DNA from: Cloacibacillus evryensis DSM 19522
GTDB lineage: Bacteria > Synergistota > Synergistia > Synergistales > Synergistaceae
Length of the DNA stretch: 64,000 bases
Direction: 5' to 3'
Assembly: GCF_000585335.1 (NCBI RefSeq)
Contig: NZ_KK073872.1
Coordinates: 1,012,501-1,076,500 of the forward strand
Within the stretch, counting starts at the first letter, position 1. The number at the start of each line of letters is the position of its first letter. The notes beneath the pieces were generated by a model, which made no database searches, had not been told where the DNA came from, and worked only from the letters and a program-made list of their open reading frames with translations. Positions 38,329 through 46,702 of this stretch are shown piece after piece. A program made the position numbers and the translations under genes.

Positions 38329-38369
38329 TTGACAAAATTGCATTCAAAATAGATAATTTGTATGCCAAA
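38329..38369 (+). promoter_or_regulatory. Promoter and candidate GntR operator of the catabolic operon
   Basis: TTGACA (38329-38334), 17-bp spacer, GATAAT (38352-38357), then at once TTTGTATGCCAAA (38357-38369), an imperfect palindrome TTTG-N5-CAAA over the start of transcription. Its core TGTATGCCAA is repeated 50 bp before the gntR gene (37541-37550). This is the classical placing for a GntR repressor. Confidence 0.7.
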
Positions 38370-38441
38370 TAGATAAACACATCCATTATTAAGAAATGCA
38401 TATTTGTTGCAGGCATCTTTTGCATGAGAGGAGCCGGTATT

Positions 38442-39143
38442 GTGAAGTTTAAGGTATTAGAAAAAAACGGAGAAGAAAGGGTAATCGATTTTATCCCGAA
38501 ACATATCATCAACGCAGGCTATACGGGGCGTGACCAGGCCGCCGTGCAGGCCCACATCGACGAGCTGAAGGAGGAGGGGATACCCGCGCCCGATAAGACT
38601 CCGGTATATTTTCCCAAATTTACCGATAAGCTCACGCAGTCAGAGGAATTTGAGGTGCTTGATGAGACGGACCATTCGGGAGAGGCGGAATTTGCCCTTT
38701 TCTTTGACAAAAGCGAAATATATGTAGGCGTCGGCAGCGACCACACCGACCGCAAGCTTGAGACGATAGACATACCTAAAGCCAAACAGATATATCCAAA
38801 CACGATCAGCAAAGAACTCTGGAAGCTGAGTGACGTGATAGACCACTGGGACGACATCATCATCCGCAGCTGGATCAAAGCGGACGGAGAGAAAAAGCTC
38901 TTCCAGGAGGCAAAACTGACGGCCATGCTGGACGCGGCGGATCTTGCGGAGAGAGCGAAAAAGCTTCTCTGTGACCCTAAGGACACGGAGGGGCTCGTTG
39001 TCTATTCAGGAACCGTCGCCTCCCTCTTTAAGGCCGATTACAGCCCCTATTTTGAGACGGAGCTCGAGGACCCGATCCTTGGGCGCAGGCTGGGCAACGT
39101 ATACGAGATGACCTGCAAGTCATCATGGTATAAAGGCAACTGA
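38442..39143 (+). CDS. DUF2848 (FAH-related) protein
   Basis: Protein of about 233 residues from GTG 38442, which has AGAGGAG nine bases upstream; ATG 38424 gives six more residues. Family blocks are plain: NAGYTGRDQAAVQAHIDEL, GVGSDHTDRKLE, DHWDDIIIRSW and ETELEDPILGRRLGNVYEM. DUF2848 proteins resemble fumarylacetoacetate-hydrolase-fold enzymes, which cut C-C or hydrate keto-acid intermediates; no reaction is established. First gene of the catabolic operon, so a late step on a ring-opened acid is plausible. Confidence 0.85.
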   Translation: MKFKVLEKNGEERVIDFIPKHIINAGYTGRDQAAVQAHIDELKEEGIPAPDKTPVYFPKFTDKLTQSEEFEVLDETDHSGEAEFALFFDKSEIYVGVGSDHTDRKLETIDIPKAKQIYPNTISKELWKLSDVIDHWDDIIIRSWIKADGEKKLFQEAKLTAMLDAADLAERAKKLLCDPKDTEGLVVYSGTVASLFKADYSPYFETELEDPILGRRLGNVYEMTCKSSWYKGN

Positions 39144-39190
39144 TTAAAATTTTATCTTTATATAAAATTCACAAGGAGGCGTTTTTTGTT

Positions 39191-39592
39191 ATGGCAAAGC
39201 AGGAATATGAAATTCGCGATGTGGATCTTCGCGGCGAATGGCGGCTTGTGGAGGGCGGCTACAACGGAACGATGGAAAAGGTCCTCTCTTATGACCCCGA
39301 GACGGGAAATTACACGAGGCTTCTGAAGTTCCCTCCCCAAACGGAGATGCCAGAGGTCCTGTCGCATGACTTCTGCGAAGAGATCTATGTCGTGGACGGC
39401 TATCTGACCGATACGAACAAAAACCTCACGATGGCCAAGGGCTACTACGGCTCGCGCCTTCCCGGCATGAAGCACGGCCCCTACAGCATTCCCCTCGGCT
39501 GCATGACGATGGAGTTCCGTTATCAGGACCCCAATAAGCCGGTCGACCCCGAATGCTCACTGCTGAAAAATAAACTCGGCGCACCCAGATAA
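39191..39592 (+). CDS. Cupin-domain protein
   Basis: Small beta-barrel protein of 133 residues with acidic and histidine residues at cupin-like positions (VLSHDFCEEIYVVDGYL and GMKHGPYSIPLGCMTMEF). It could be an isomerase, a metal-dependent lyase or a binding protein. The AAGGAGG ribosome site and position between the DUF2848 and PreA-like genes place it in the same pathway. No closer assignment is possible. Confidence 0.75.
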   Translation: MAKQEYEIRDVDLRGEWRLVEGGYNGTMEKVLSYDPETGNYTRLLKFPPQTEMPEVLSHDFCEEIYVVDGYLTDTNKNLTMAKGYYGSRLPGMKHGPYSIPLGCMTMEFRYQDPNKPVDPECSLLKNKLGAPR

Positions 39593-39684
39593 AACAGACG
39601 AGTTTATCCCTATGAGGCGTTTATCTGACGCGTAAACGCCTCATTCTTCAAAATATTTACCATGCACTTATGGAGGGAAAATAA

Positions 39685-40905
39685 ATGAAACCGAATCTTA
39701 CCGTAGAATATTGCGGTGTTAAATTTAAAAACCCGATGGTGATCGCCTCCGCTTCGCCAAGCAAGAACGGCGAATATATGCGCCGCTGCGCGGAATCCGG
39801 GGCCGGCGGCGTCATTGCCAAGACCTACAGCCCGGAGCCTCTTGCCCAGAAGTATGTATCGCCGCGCTTTACCGTACTTCATAAAAAGGGCTGGCCCAAT
39901 AATTATTCGAACTACTCCTGCGAATTCCTCGCCACTTACAACACAGAGGAATGGATGAACGAGATGGCGATCGCGAAGAAAGAGTGCGACGAGCGTAACT
40001 GTACGCTGGTGGGCAGTATCTCCGGAAACTCAAAGGAAAGCTGGATCGAGCTGGCGAAACGCATGGAAGACCTCGGCCTGCCGATGCTCGAGCTCAACTT
40101 TGGCTGCCCGCATCCCAAAGACCTCGGCTACAAGAGCGGCCAGGAGCTCGGCAACTCGCCGGAGGCGGCGGCAGAGGTCACACGCATCGTCTGTGACGCC
40201 GTTAAAATCCCCGTCTTCGTAAAACTCACCAGCGAAGCCGTCAGCATCGTCGACGTCGCGGGACGCTGCAAAGAAGCGGGCGCGGCCGGCTTTACGGTGG
40301 TAAACCGCTTCTCCGCGCTCGACGTGGACATTGAGACGGGCCGCCCGCTGCTGCACGGCGGTTACGCCGGCGTCGGCGGTCCCTGGATGCGACCGATAAC
40401 GCTGAAGTGGATCGCGAAGATAGCTGCCGCCACGGGGATGCCGATCTCGGCGACCAATGGCATATTCAGCTGGGAAGATGTGATCAAGTGCATCATGTGC
40501 GGCGCGACGACGGTACAGACATGCACGGCGATCATGTATGGCCCGAAGCAGTTTGCCGAAGTCGGGAACTTCCTTGCGGGAGTAGAAAAGTACCTTGCAG
40601 ACCATAATATCGACGACATCAACAAGCTCCGCGGCATCACGCTGCCGCAGATAATCACCTGGGATAAGGTCGACCGCGAGCATACGGCGATCAGCAAGGT
40701 CTGCCAGGATAAGTGCGTCGGCTGCGGGCTTTGCCCGAGCTGGTGCTTCTATGACGCGATAAAGATAGTCGACGTCGAGGGCAAGAAAAAGTCATACATC
40801 GCCCCTGATAAGTGTGACGGCTGCGGCCTCTGCGCCGCCCTCTGCCCGAAGGACGCAATAAAGATGGAGGGCGAAGTCCCCGTCTATCTGGGCGATTTCA
40901 ACTAA
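39685..40905 (+). CDS. PreA-like dihydropyrimidine dehydrogenase / DHOD-type reductase with 2x[4Fe-4S], copy 1
   Basis: Protein of 406 residues. Residues 1-310 form the FMN TIM barrel of the dihydroorotate/dihydropyrimidine dehydrogenase family: KNPMVIASASPSKN, LELNFGCPHP, the FMN-phosphate region SATNGIFSWED and GATTVQTCTAIMYG. Residues about 335-395 carry two 4Fe-4S motifs (CVGCGLCPSWC and CDGCGLCAALC). PreA enzymes add hydride to the C5-C6 bond of uracil or thymine, usually with a PreT partner; no PreT is encoded here, so ferredoxin may supply electrons. It has a close paralogue at 49150. Confidence 0.85.
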   Translation: MKPNLTVEYCGVKFKNPMVIASASPSKNGEYMRRCAESGAGGVIAKTYSPEPLAQKYVSPRFTVLHKKGWPNNYSNYSCEFLATYNTEEWMNEMAIAKKECDERNCTLVGSISGNSKESWIELAKRMEDLGLPMLELNFGCPHPKDLGYKSGQELGNSPEAAAEVTRIVCDAVKIPVFVKLTSEAVSIVDVAGRCKEAGAAGFTVVNRFSALDVDIETGRPLLHGGYAGVGGPWMRPITLKWIAKIAAATGMPISATNGIFSWEDVIKCIMCGATTVQTCTAIMYGPKQFAEVGNFLAGVEKYLADHNIDDINKLRGITLPQIITWDKVDREHTAISKVCQDKCVGCGLCPSWCFYDAIKIVDVEGKKKSYIAPDKCDGCGLCAALCPKDAIKMEGEVPVYLGDFN

Positions 40906-40917
40906 GAGCATATAAAA

Positions 40918-41741
40918 ATGTTAAGGGACGGCAGATTGGCCATCGTCCGCGGCGGAGGAGACCTCGCGACGGGGATAATCTACAGGCTGTGGCGATGCGG
41001 TTTTCGCGTTCTTTCGCTCGAAACGCACGCGCCGCTTGTGGTGCGGCGCACAGTATCGGCCGCATCTGCCGTCTTCGATGGAAGTTGTGTCATCGACGGA
41101 ATGCCGGTGAGAAAGATATCTTCCGCGGAAGAGGTTTTTTTGAGCGGAGACGTTTCCGTACTGGTAGACCCGGAGGGAGATTCGATAAAGGCGCTGCGTC
41201 CGAATTTGCTGGTAGACGCCATCATGGCGAAGCGAAATACCGGGACGGCTATAAATATGGCTCCGCTGGTTATAGGTATAGGCCCGGGATTTACGGCCAA
41301 GGTCGATGTTCATTATGTTGTGGAGACAAAACGCGGACATTACCTCGGCCGTTTGATTTCAGATGGCGGAGCCATCCCCAATACCGGTATTCCGGGGATG
41401 GAGATGGGGTATACGACTGAAAGATTGTTAAAAGCTCCGTCCAATGGATTTGTCGAACCTATTGCTCAGATAGGGGACCATGTTATGGCAGGAGACACTG
41501 TGCGACAGTCGGAGGTAAAGATGTCGTCGCGCAGATAAACGGTATGCTGCGCGGGTTGATACATCCGGCTGTATATGTAACTGAAGGACTGAAAATAGGC
41601 GACGTCGATCCGCGCGACATAAGGGAACATTGCTTTTCGATCACAGATAAAGCTCTGGCGGTAGGCGGAGGGGTACTAGAGGCTGTTTTGCATGATATGA
41701 ATTATAAATTGTTCTACCAAAAAGGAGGTTTTTCCATATGA
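40918..41741 (+). pseudogene. EF2563/YqeB-type molybdenum-hydroxylase maturation protein, frameshifted
   Basis: One gene read in two frames. The first part (40918-41538) starts LAIVRGGGDLATGIIYRLW and contains INMAPLVIGIGPGF and ETKRGHYLGR. The second part (41544-41741) gives MLRGLIHPAVYVTEGLKIGD, DISREH-like and KALAVGGGVLEA blocks. Both belong to the selenium-dependent molybdenum hydroxylase accessory family. The frames join at about 41500-41507, where one missing base restores GDTV-ATVGGKDV. Either a real mutation or a sequence error. The protein is associated with maturation of xanthine-dehydrogenase-like enzymes such as the one encoded downstream. Confidence 0.8.
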
Positions 41742-42517
41742 AAATATCTTCTATTCAGTTAGAAATAAAGAATTCCCGCAGTAAAAAAGAGACAATAAAT
41801 TATGTGTTGGAACTTATGGATAAATGCGCCGGAGATGATCTTATTGTCCTTCCAGAGCTCTGGAACATAGGCTTCTTCAGCTATGATGAGTATAAGGCTA
41901 CCAGCGAGAGTCTTGAGGGGGAAACGGCCACAACGATATCACATAAGGCCAAAGAGCTTCGCGCCTATGTTTATTCAGGCAGCTTTGTTGAGGCCAGGAA
42001 CGGCAAATACTACAACACAAGCATACTTTTCGACCGTGAGGGCCGTAACGTTTTGGAGTACAGGAAGATGCACCTTTTCTCATATAAATGCAGGGAGCCT
42101 GAGATTCTTACCCCAGGAGAAGAGATGTCCGTAGTTTCCACGGAATTCGGACGTGTCGGTCTCGCGACATGCTATGATCTGCGCTTTCCCGAACTGTTCA
42201 GAAAGATGGTTATCGAACAAGGTGCAGAATTTTTCCTCGTTACGTCGGCTTGGCCATTTCCGAGGGTTGAGGCGTGGAACGCGCTTAATCAGGTCAGAGC
42301 GTTGGAGAATACCTGCTATCTGATTTCATGCAACGCGGCAGGCGTGGATCATGGAATACGCCTTGCAGGACACAGCCAGATCGTTGACCCCTGGGGGTAT
42401 GTGATCGCTTCTTCCGGCTACGAAGAGACGATTGTGAGAGCTGAGATATCATCCGGCAGCGTATATAGAATCAGAAAAGAATTCCCTGTCCTTGAAGATC
42501 GCCGCCTGACGGTATAA
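41738..42517 (+). CDS. Carbon-nitrogen hydrolase (nitrilase superfamily amidase)
   Basis: Protein of 259 residues, the usual length of stand-alone amidases in this superfamily. The catalytic triad is visible: E40 (VLPELW), K110 (EYRKMHLF) and C145 (LATCYDLRFPE). Likely activity is hydrolysis of an amide or carbamoyl group, as in omega-amidase or N-carbamoyl-amino-acid hydrolase. In this setting it would act on a ring-opened or ring-reduced intermediate after the hydroxylase and PreA-like steps. An AAAGGAGG ribosome site lies just upstream, and its ATG overlaps the end of the maturation gene. Confidence 0.88.
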   Translation: MKISSIQLEIKNSRSKKETINYVLELMDKCAGDDLIVLPELWNIGFFSYDEYKATSESLEGETATTISHKAKELRAYVYSGSFVEARNGKYYNTSILFDREGRNVLEYRKMHLFSYKCREPEILTPGEEMSVVSTEFGRVGLATCYDLRFPELFRKMVIEQGAEFFLVTSAWPFPRVEAWNALNQVRALENTCYLISCNAAGVDHGIRLAGHSQIVDPWGYVIASSGYEETIVRAEISSGSVYRIRKEFPVLEDRRLTV

Positions 42518-42530
42518 GGGGATATTTCAG

Positions 42531-43400
42531 ATGCGTAATTTTTCGTATGTAAAAATAAAAGATACGGATGAACTGCTCCAGCGTTTGAATGAAAGAAATG
42601 GGCGAATCTGGGCCGGAGGTACAGACTTCATGCTGAAGCTCAAGCACAATATGACGCGTCCCGGAATAGTTTTCGATATCTCATGTGTGAAAGAGCTATG
42701 TAATATTAGTTCTGATGGTGACTATATGCGCATAGGCTCCTGCGTGAAGCTTGCTGAGATAGTGAATAGCAAGCTTATAAAAGACTGGGCGCCGCTGCTG
42801 GTGATGTTTGCGGGAAATATAGGCTCTATGGAGGTTCGTAACGTCGGAACAATCGGCGGCAATATATGTGCCTCGCGAGCAAATTGCGGCGTATGTTTTC
42901 TTCCGGGATGCCGCGCTATGACAGGAGACCGTTCAACGCGCCCCTGCCGCAATGCGGCATATGCGGATATGCTGTTGCCTTTAAAGGCATACGGAGCGTC
43001 TGTCGTGATCAAAAGCAACGCAGGAGAACGCCATGTTTTAATAAAAGATTTTTTCAAAGGAGATGGCGGAATAGACCTTAACGTCAATGAAGTGCTGACC
43101 GAAGTGCTGTTGCAAGGAATGTGCAAAGGGCATTTTGGCATGGCTGAACTTCGCCAACCGTTAAAGATGGGGTTTCCATATATATCTGTGATAGCTAGGC
43201 GCCGCAGCGATAGTTATGACCTGACAATCGGCGGTTCTACAAAGAAAATATATTCCTTTCAGAATGTTTGTCGGAATAATATAAATTCTCTTTGCGGTGA
43301 AATTGAATTTGTCGGTACGCTTAAACTCTCGGAAGGATATCGCAAGAAAGCTCTTCCGTCTGTAATGCAAGAAGCTATTGACAGGGCGGGACAGGAATAA
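42531..43400 (+). CDS. Molybdenum hydroxylase FAD-binding subunit with extra cysteines
   Basis: Protein of 289 residues of the CO-dehydrogenase/xanthine-dehydrogenase medium-subunit family. FAD contacts are seen in WAGGTDFML and in GNIGSMEVRNVGTIGGNIC. Where relatives read NASPxxD, this protein has an insertion with cysteines at 113, 119, 122, 127 and 139 (CASRANCGVCFLPGC...RPC). A comparable insertion in 4-hydroxybenzoyl-CoA reductase beta subunits holds an additional 4Fe-4S cluster. The C-terminal CO_deh_flav_C domain is short. It is the middle link of electron transfer in the hydroxylase. Confidence 0.85.
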   Translation: MRNFSYVKIKDTDELLQRLNERNGRIWAGGTDFMLKLKHNMTRPGIVFDISCVKELCNISSDGDYMRIGSCVKLAEIVNSKLIKDWAPLLVMFAGNIGSMEVRNVGTIGGNICASRANCGVCFLPGCRAMTGDRSTRPCRNAAYADMLLPLKAYGASVVIKSNAGERHVLIKDFFKGDGGIDLNVNEVLTEVLLQGMCKGHFGMAELRQPLKMGFPYISVIARRRSDSYDLTIGGSTKKIYSFQNVCRNNINSLCGEIEFVGTLKLSEGYRKKALPSVMQEAIDRAGQE

Positions 43401-43404
43401 ACTC

Positions 43405-43902
43405 ATGACAACTATTAGAATCAATGAAAAAGTATACAGCGCTGAGGTCAACTCCTGCATGTCTCTGCTCGATTTTATAAGGAATGTCGCGCACCTTACA
43501 GGGACTAAAAAAGGCTGCGACAATGGTGACTGTGGTTCATGCACCGTCCTTTTGGACGGTAAAGCTGTTTTGTCATGTATGATGCTGGCGCATCAGGCCG
43601 AAGGACATTCCGTAACAACGATAGAGGGGCTTGCAGAAGCAGATGATCTGCATCCGGTGCAAAAGGCTTTCGTTGAAGCTGGGGCAATTCAATGCGGGTA
43701 CTGCACACCTGGTATGGTTATGGCTGCCGTGGGGTTTCTTTCTGAGAACAGCGATCCCACTTCGGAAGAAATACGCCACGCTATGGTTGGACATCTTTGT
43801 CGCTGCAGCGGTTACGAGAACATCGTGAAGGCCGTTGGTTTTGCTGCAAAGCATTTGGCGGATATTGCTGTACGGACAAAATTTGATCAAGGAGGGGAAT
43901 AG
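43405..43902 (+). CDS. Molybdenum hydroxylase 2Fe-2S subunit
   Basis: Protein of about 165 residues. The N-terminal plant-type 2Fe-2S domain has CDNGDCGSCTVLLDG...LSC, and the C-terminal helical 2Fe-2S domain has CGYCTPGM and CRCSGYENIV. This is the small subunit that passes electrons from the Mo site to the FAD. Start ATG 43405, four bases after the previous stop. Confidence 0.93.
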   Translation: MTTIRINEKVYSAEVNSCMSLLDFIRNVAHLTGTKKGCDNGDCGSCTVLLDGKAVLSCMMLAHQAEGHSVTTIEGLAEADDLHPVQKAFVEAGAIQCGYCTPGMVMAAVGFLSENSDPTSEEIRHAMVGHLCRCSGYENIVKAVGFAAKHLADIAVRTKFDQGGE

Positions 43903-43905
43903 GCA

Positions 43906-46233
43906 GTGTATTCTGTTATAGGTAAATCACACCCTTTGATTGATGCCGTAGACAAAGTTACAGGCAGACAAATTTTTGGAAGCGACTACAGTGTTGAGGG
44001 AATGCTCTTTGGTTCCGTCTTGCGCAGCCCATTCCCGCATGCATACATAAGAGGCATTGATGCCTCCAATGCTAAAGCCGTTAAAGGTGTCAGGGCCGTC
44101 GTTACAGGAAAAGATATAGAAATGCCGTACTATTCTGTTGCTGGCGTATCTAAACTTGACGAACAAATACTGGCATTTGATAAGGTTCGCTATGTTGGGG
44201 ATGAAGTGGCGGTCGTTGCCGCGGACACGTTGGACGCGGCGCAGGAAGCTGCCTCGCGCATAAAAGTTGATTATGAAGAAATGCCGGCGGTGTTTGACAC
44301 GGAGGAGGCAATGCGGGCTGACGCCCCTATTATTCATGAGCGCTTTGGATCTAATATCGCCAATGTGATGAATGTAAGTCACGGTGATATAGAAATGGCT
44401 CTGGGTGAGGCGGCATTGGTCGTAACGGGAGAATTCACTTCCGGCAGGATACACCATGGCTACCTTGAACCCAACGCTGGAGTGGCTTCATGGATTGGGG
44501 ATAAGATAACCTTCTGGCTGCCTACACAGTCGCCGGTGCTTGCAAGAATGACATACGCGAAGGCGCTTGGAGTAAGGCGCGATCAGGTCAAGGTGGTACA
44601 ATTACCATTAGGCGGCGGTTTTGGCGGAAAACTTGAATACAAGCTTCACCCTCTTTGCGCATTGCTTTCAAAATTCAGCGGACGTCCGGTGAAAATGGTT
44701 AATACGCGCCAAGAGGAGATGACGGCCTCTCTGCCCCGAGTACCGATAAAGCTCCGCATGCAGCTGGCTCTGTCAGCTGAAGGTAAATTCCTTGGCAAAA
44801 AAGTGCGCCTTGTTTGTGATAACGGCGCTTATATGAACTATGGCATTGGGATACAACTCAGTGCGACGACACGCAACGATAATTTATACCGCATCGAAAA
44901 TATTAAGACCGAAAGTTATTTGGTCTACACTAATTCAATGCCAACGGGTGCTTTTCGTGGCTTTGGCTGTCCTCAAAGCCATTTTGCGCAGGAAACGTTG
45001 ATAGATGAGGCTGCCGTAAAACTCGGTATTGACCCGGCAGGACTTCGTTTGATGAATGCAAGTCAAAAAGATGACATTACGCCGCATAATTGGTGGTTTG
45101 GAAGCTGCGGTTTTTCCGACTGTATAAAACAGAGCGTGGAAGCGGCGAAATGGTCTGAAAAGAAGAAAGAATATCAGCTTACTCACAACGATAAATGGAG
45201 CAAAGGTATTGGTATTGCCTCATGCCTCCACGTATCTGGCAATAGGACTTTTTTGCCCTTCTTTGATGGATCTTCAGCATTAGTACGCATTAATGAAGAA
45301 GGTCGCGTAACCATATTTCCAGGAGAAGTTGATATGGGACAGGGGTGCAAAACTGTCTTTGCGATGATTGCGGCAGAAGAGCTGGGGATACCGGTAGATT
45401 GGGTATCTGTCGCGGACATGGATACGGAAACTTGCCCGCATGGAATGGGGACTTTTGGCGACAGAGTCACCACTCTGGGAGGTAATGCGGTGAAGAACGC
45501 CGCTATCGACGCAAGGAGGATATTGTTTGAATCGGCGGCTAAGCATCTCCATTCTCAACTGGATCAACTGAGCGTTAAAGAGGGTGTGATTTACAGTTCA
45601 AACGGCGAGTTGATAAATTTTGCCGAAGCGTCAGAATTGGCATCCTACGAACAGGCTGGAGCTACCATAATAGGGCATGGCAGTTTTCAGCCGCCCAACG
45701 TCAGTATGGTTGACCCCATAACAAAAGTTGGAAACGTTTCCTGCGCCTATCCGTTTGTTACACAGATCGTTGAGCTTGCCGTCAATCGTGAGACTGGCGA
45801 AATAAAATTGTTGAATGTGGTCTCTTCACATGATCTGGGGCGGGCGATAAATCCAATGATGGCGGAAGGGCAAGTCCACGGCGCGGTGGCGATGGGATTA
45901 GGTTTTGCCCTGTATGAATCTATGATTGAGAAGAATGGAACTGTGGCCAATCAGAGCTTTAAGCACGGCAGTATGCCAAGAATGACCGACATGCCCCCGC
46001 TTATTTCACTGTTGATTGAATCGGATGATCCCAATGGCCCTTACGGAGCAAAAGGGCTTGGCGAACCTGCGCTGACATCGATTGCTCCCGCAGTTGCGAA
46101 TGCTATTTATGACGCTGTCGGCGTCCGCATACGCAGTTTGCCAATTACACCGGAAAAAATGCTGGCAGCGATTCAAGAAAAAATTGATTCAGAAAGGGAT
46201 GATGATCGTTATGAAGAAATCAATGTTATGTAA
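43906..46233 (+). CDS. Molybdenum hydroxylase large (Mo-cofactor) subunit
   Basis: Catalytic subunit of 775 residues. It has the small domain (about 10-120) and the two MoCo-binding domains, with LPLGGGFGGKLEYK, GAFRGFGCPQSHF, GEVDMGQGCKTVF and the catalytic glutamate in GAKGLGEPALTS. Such enzymes hydroxylate C-H bonds next to ring nitrogen using water, for example xanthine or nicotinate. The exact substrate cannot be read from the motifs. GTG start with AAGGAGGGG upstream. Its 3' end overlaps the TRAP small-subunit gene. Confidence 0.92.
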   Translation: MYSVIGKSHPLIDAVDKVTGRQIFGSDYSVEGMLFGSVLRSPFPHAYIRGIDASNAKAVKGVRAVVTGKDIEMPYYSVAGVSKLDEQILAFDKVRYVGDEVAVVAADTLDAAQEAASRIKVDYEEMPAVFDTEEAMRADAPIIHERFGSNIANVMNVSHGDIEMALGEAALVVTGEFTSGRIHHGYLEPNAGVASWIGDKITFWLPTQSPVLARMTYAKALGVRRDQVKVVQLPLGGGFGGKLEYKLHPLCALLSKFSGRPVKMVNTRQEEMTASLPRVPIKLRMQLALSAEGKFLGKKVRLVCDNGAYMNYGIGIQLSATTRNDNLYRIENIKTESYLVYTNSMPTGAFRGFGCPQSHFAQETLIDEAAVKLGIDPAGLRLMNASQKDDITPHNWWFGSCGFSDCIKQSVEAAKWSEKKKEYQLTHNDKWSKGIGIASCLHVSGNRTFLPFFDGSSALVRINEEGRVTIFPGEVDMGQGCKTVFAMIAAEELGIPVDWVSVADMDTETCPHGMGTFGDRVTTLGGNAVKNAAIDARRILFESAAKHLHSQLDQLSVKEGVIYSSNGELINFAEASELASYEQAGATIIGHGSFQPPNVSMVDPITKVGNVSCAYPFVTQIVELAVNRETGEIKLLNVVSSHDLGRAINPMMAEGQVHGAVAMGLGFALYESMIEKNGTVANQSFKHGSMPRMTDMPPLISLLIESDDPNGPYGAKGLGEPALTSIAPAVANAIYDAVGVRIRSLPITPEKMLAAIQEKIDSERDDDRYEEINVM

Positions 46234-46690
46234 GTTTGTTGACAGATTTGAAGAAGCAACATGTTTAATTGCGCTTTCAATGTCGGTTGTGGTTCTCTTT
46301 GTCAATGTTGTGTTGCGGTATTGTTTTAGGACTGGTTTTGCTTGGAGCGATGAAGCGGTCAGGTATCTTATCATTTACGTTACCATGATAGGCCTTGGCA
46401 TGGGAATTCGCAACAACGCCACAATATCTGTCGATCTGCTTCTTCAGATGTCATCAGAGTCATCAAAACGGATATTGCATATCGTCATATTTGCAATTCA
46501 AATAATATTTGGTATGGTGATGACTTTTGCTTCCTCGAAGTTGCTGCTTATGAGCTGGAAGATGAATGAACATACTCTTGCCATGGATATTCCGATCATA
46601 ATTCCATATTCTCCCCTGCTGATCGGGTCGCTGTTGGTGATATATCGTTCCGTTCAAGAGCTCATCTGTGTCTTGAAAAATGAAAAGTAG
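46202..46690 (+). CDS. TRAP transporter small permease subunit (DctQ-like)
   Basis: Inner-membrane protein of about 162 residues with four helices. The family motif around VVLRYCFRTGFAWSDEAVRYL is clear. ATG 46202 or 46211 is likely; an AAAGGG lies just upstream, and the gene overlaps the end of the hydroxylase gene, so uptake and first catabolic step are co-produced. It works with the DctM and DctP proteins that follow. Confidence 0.85.
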   Translation: MIVMKKSMLCKFVDRFEEATCLIALSMSVVVLFVNVVLRYCFRTGFAWSDEAVRYLIIYVTMIGLGMGIRNNATISVDLLLQMSSESSKRILHIVIFAIQIIFGMVMTFASSKLLLMSWKMNEHTLAMDIPIIIPYSPLLIGSLLVIYRSVQELICVLKNEK

Positions 46691-46702
46691 GAGGATGATA
46701 CT

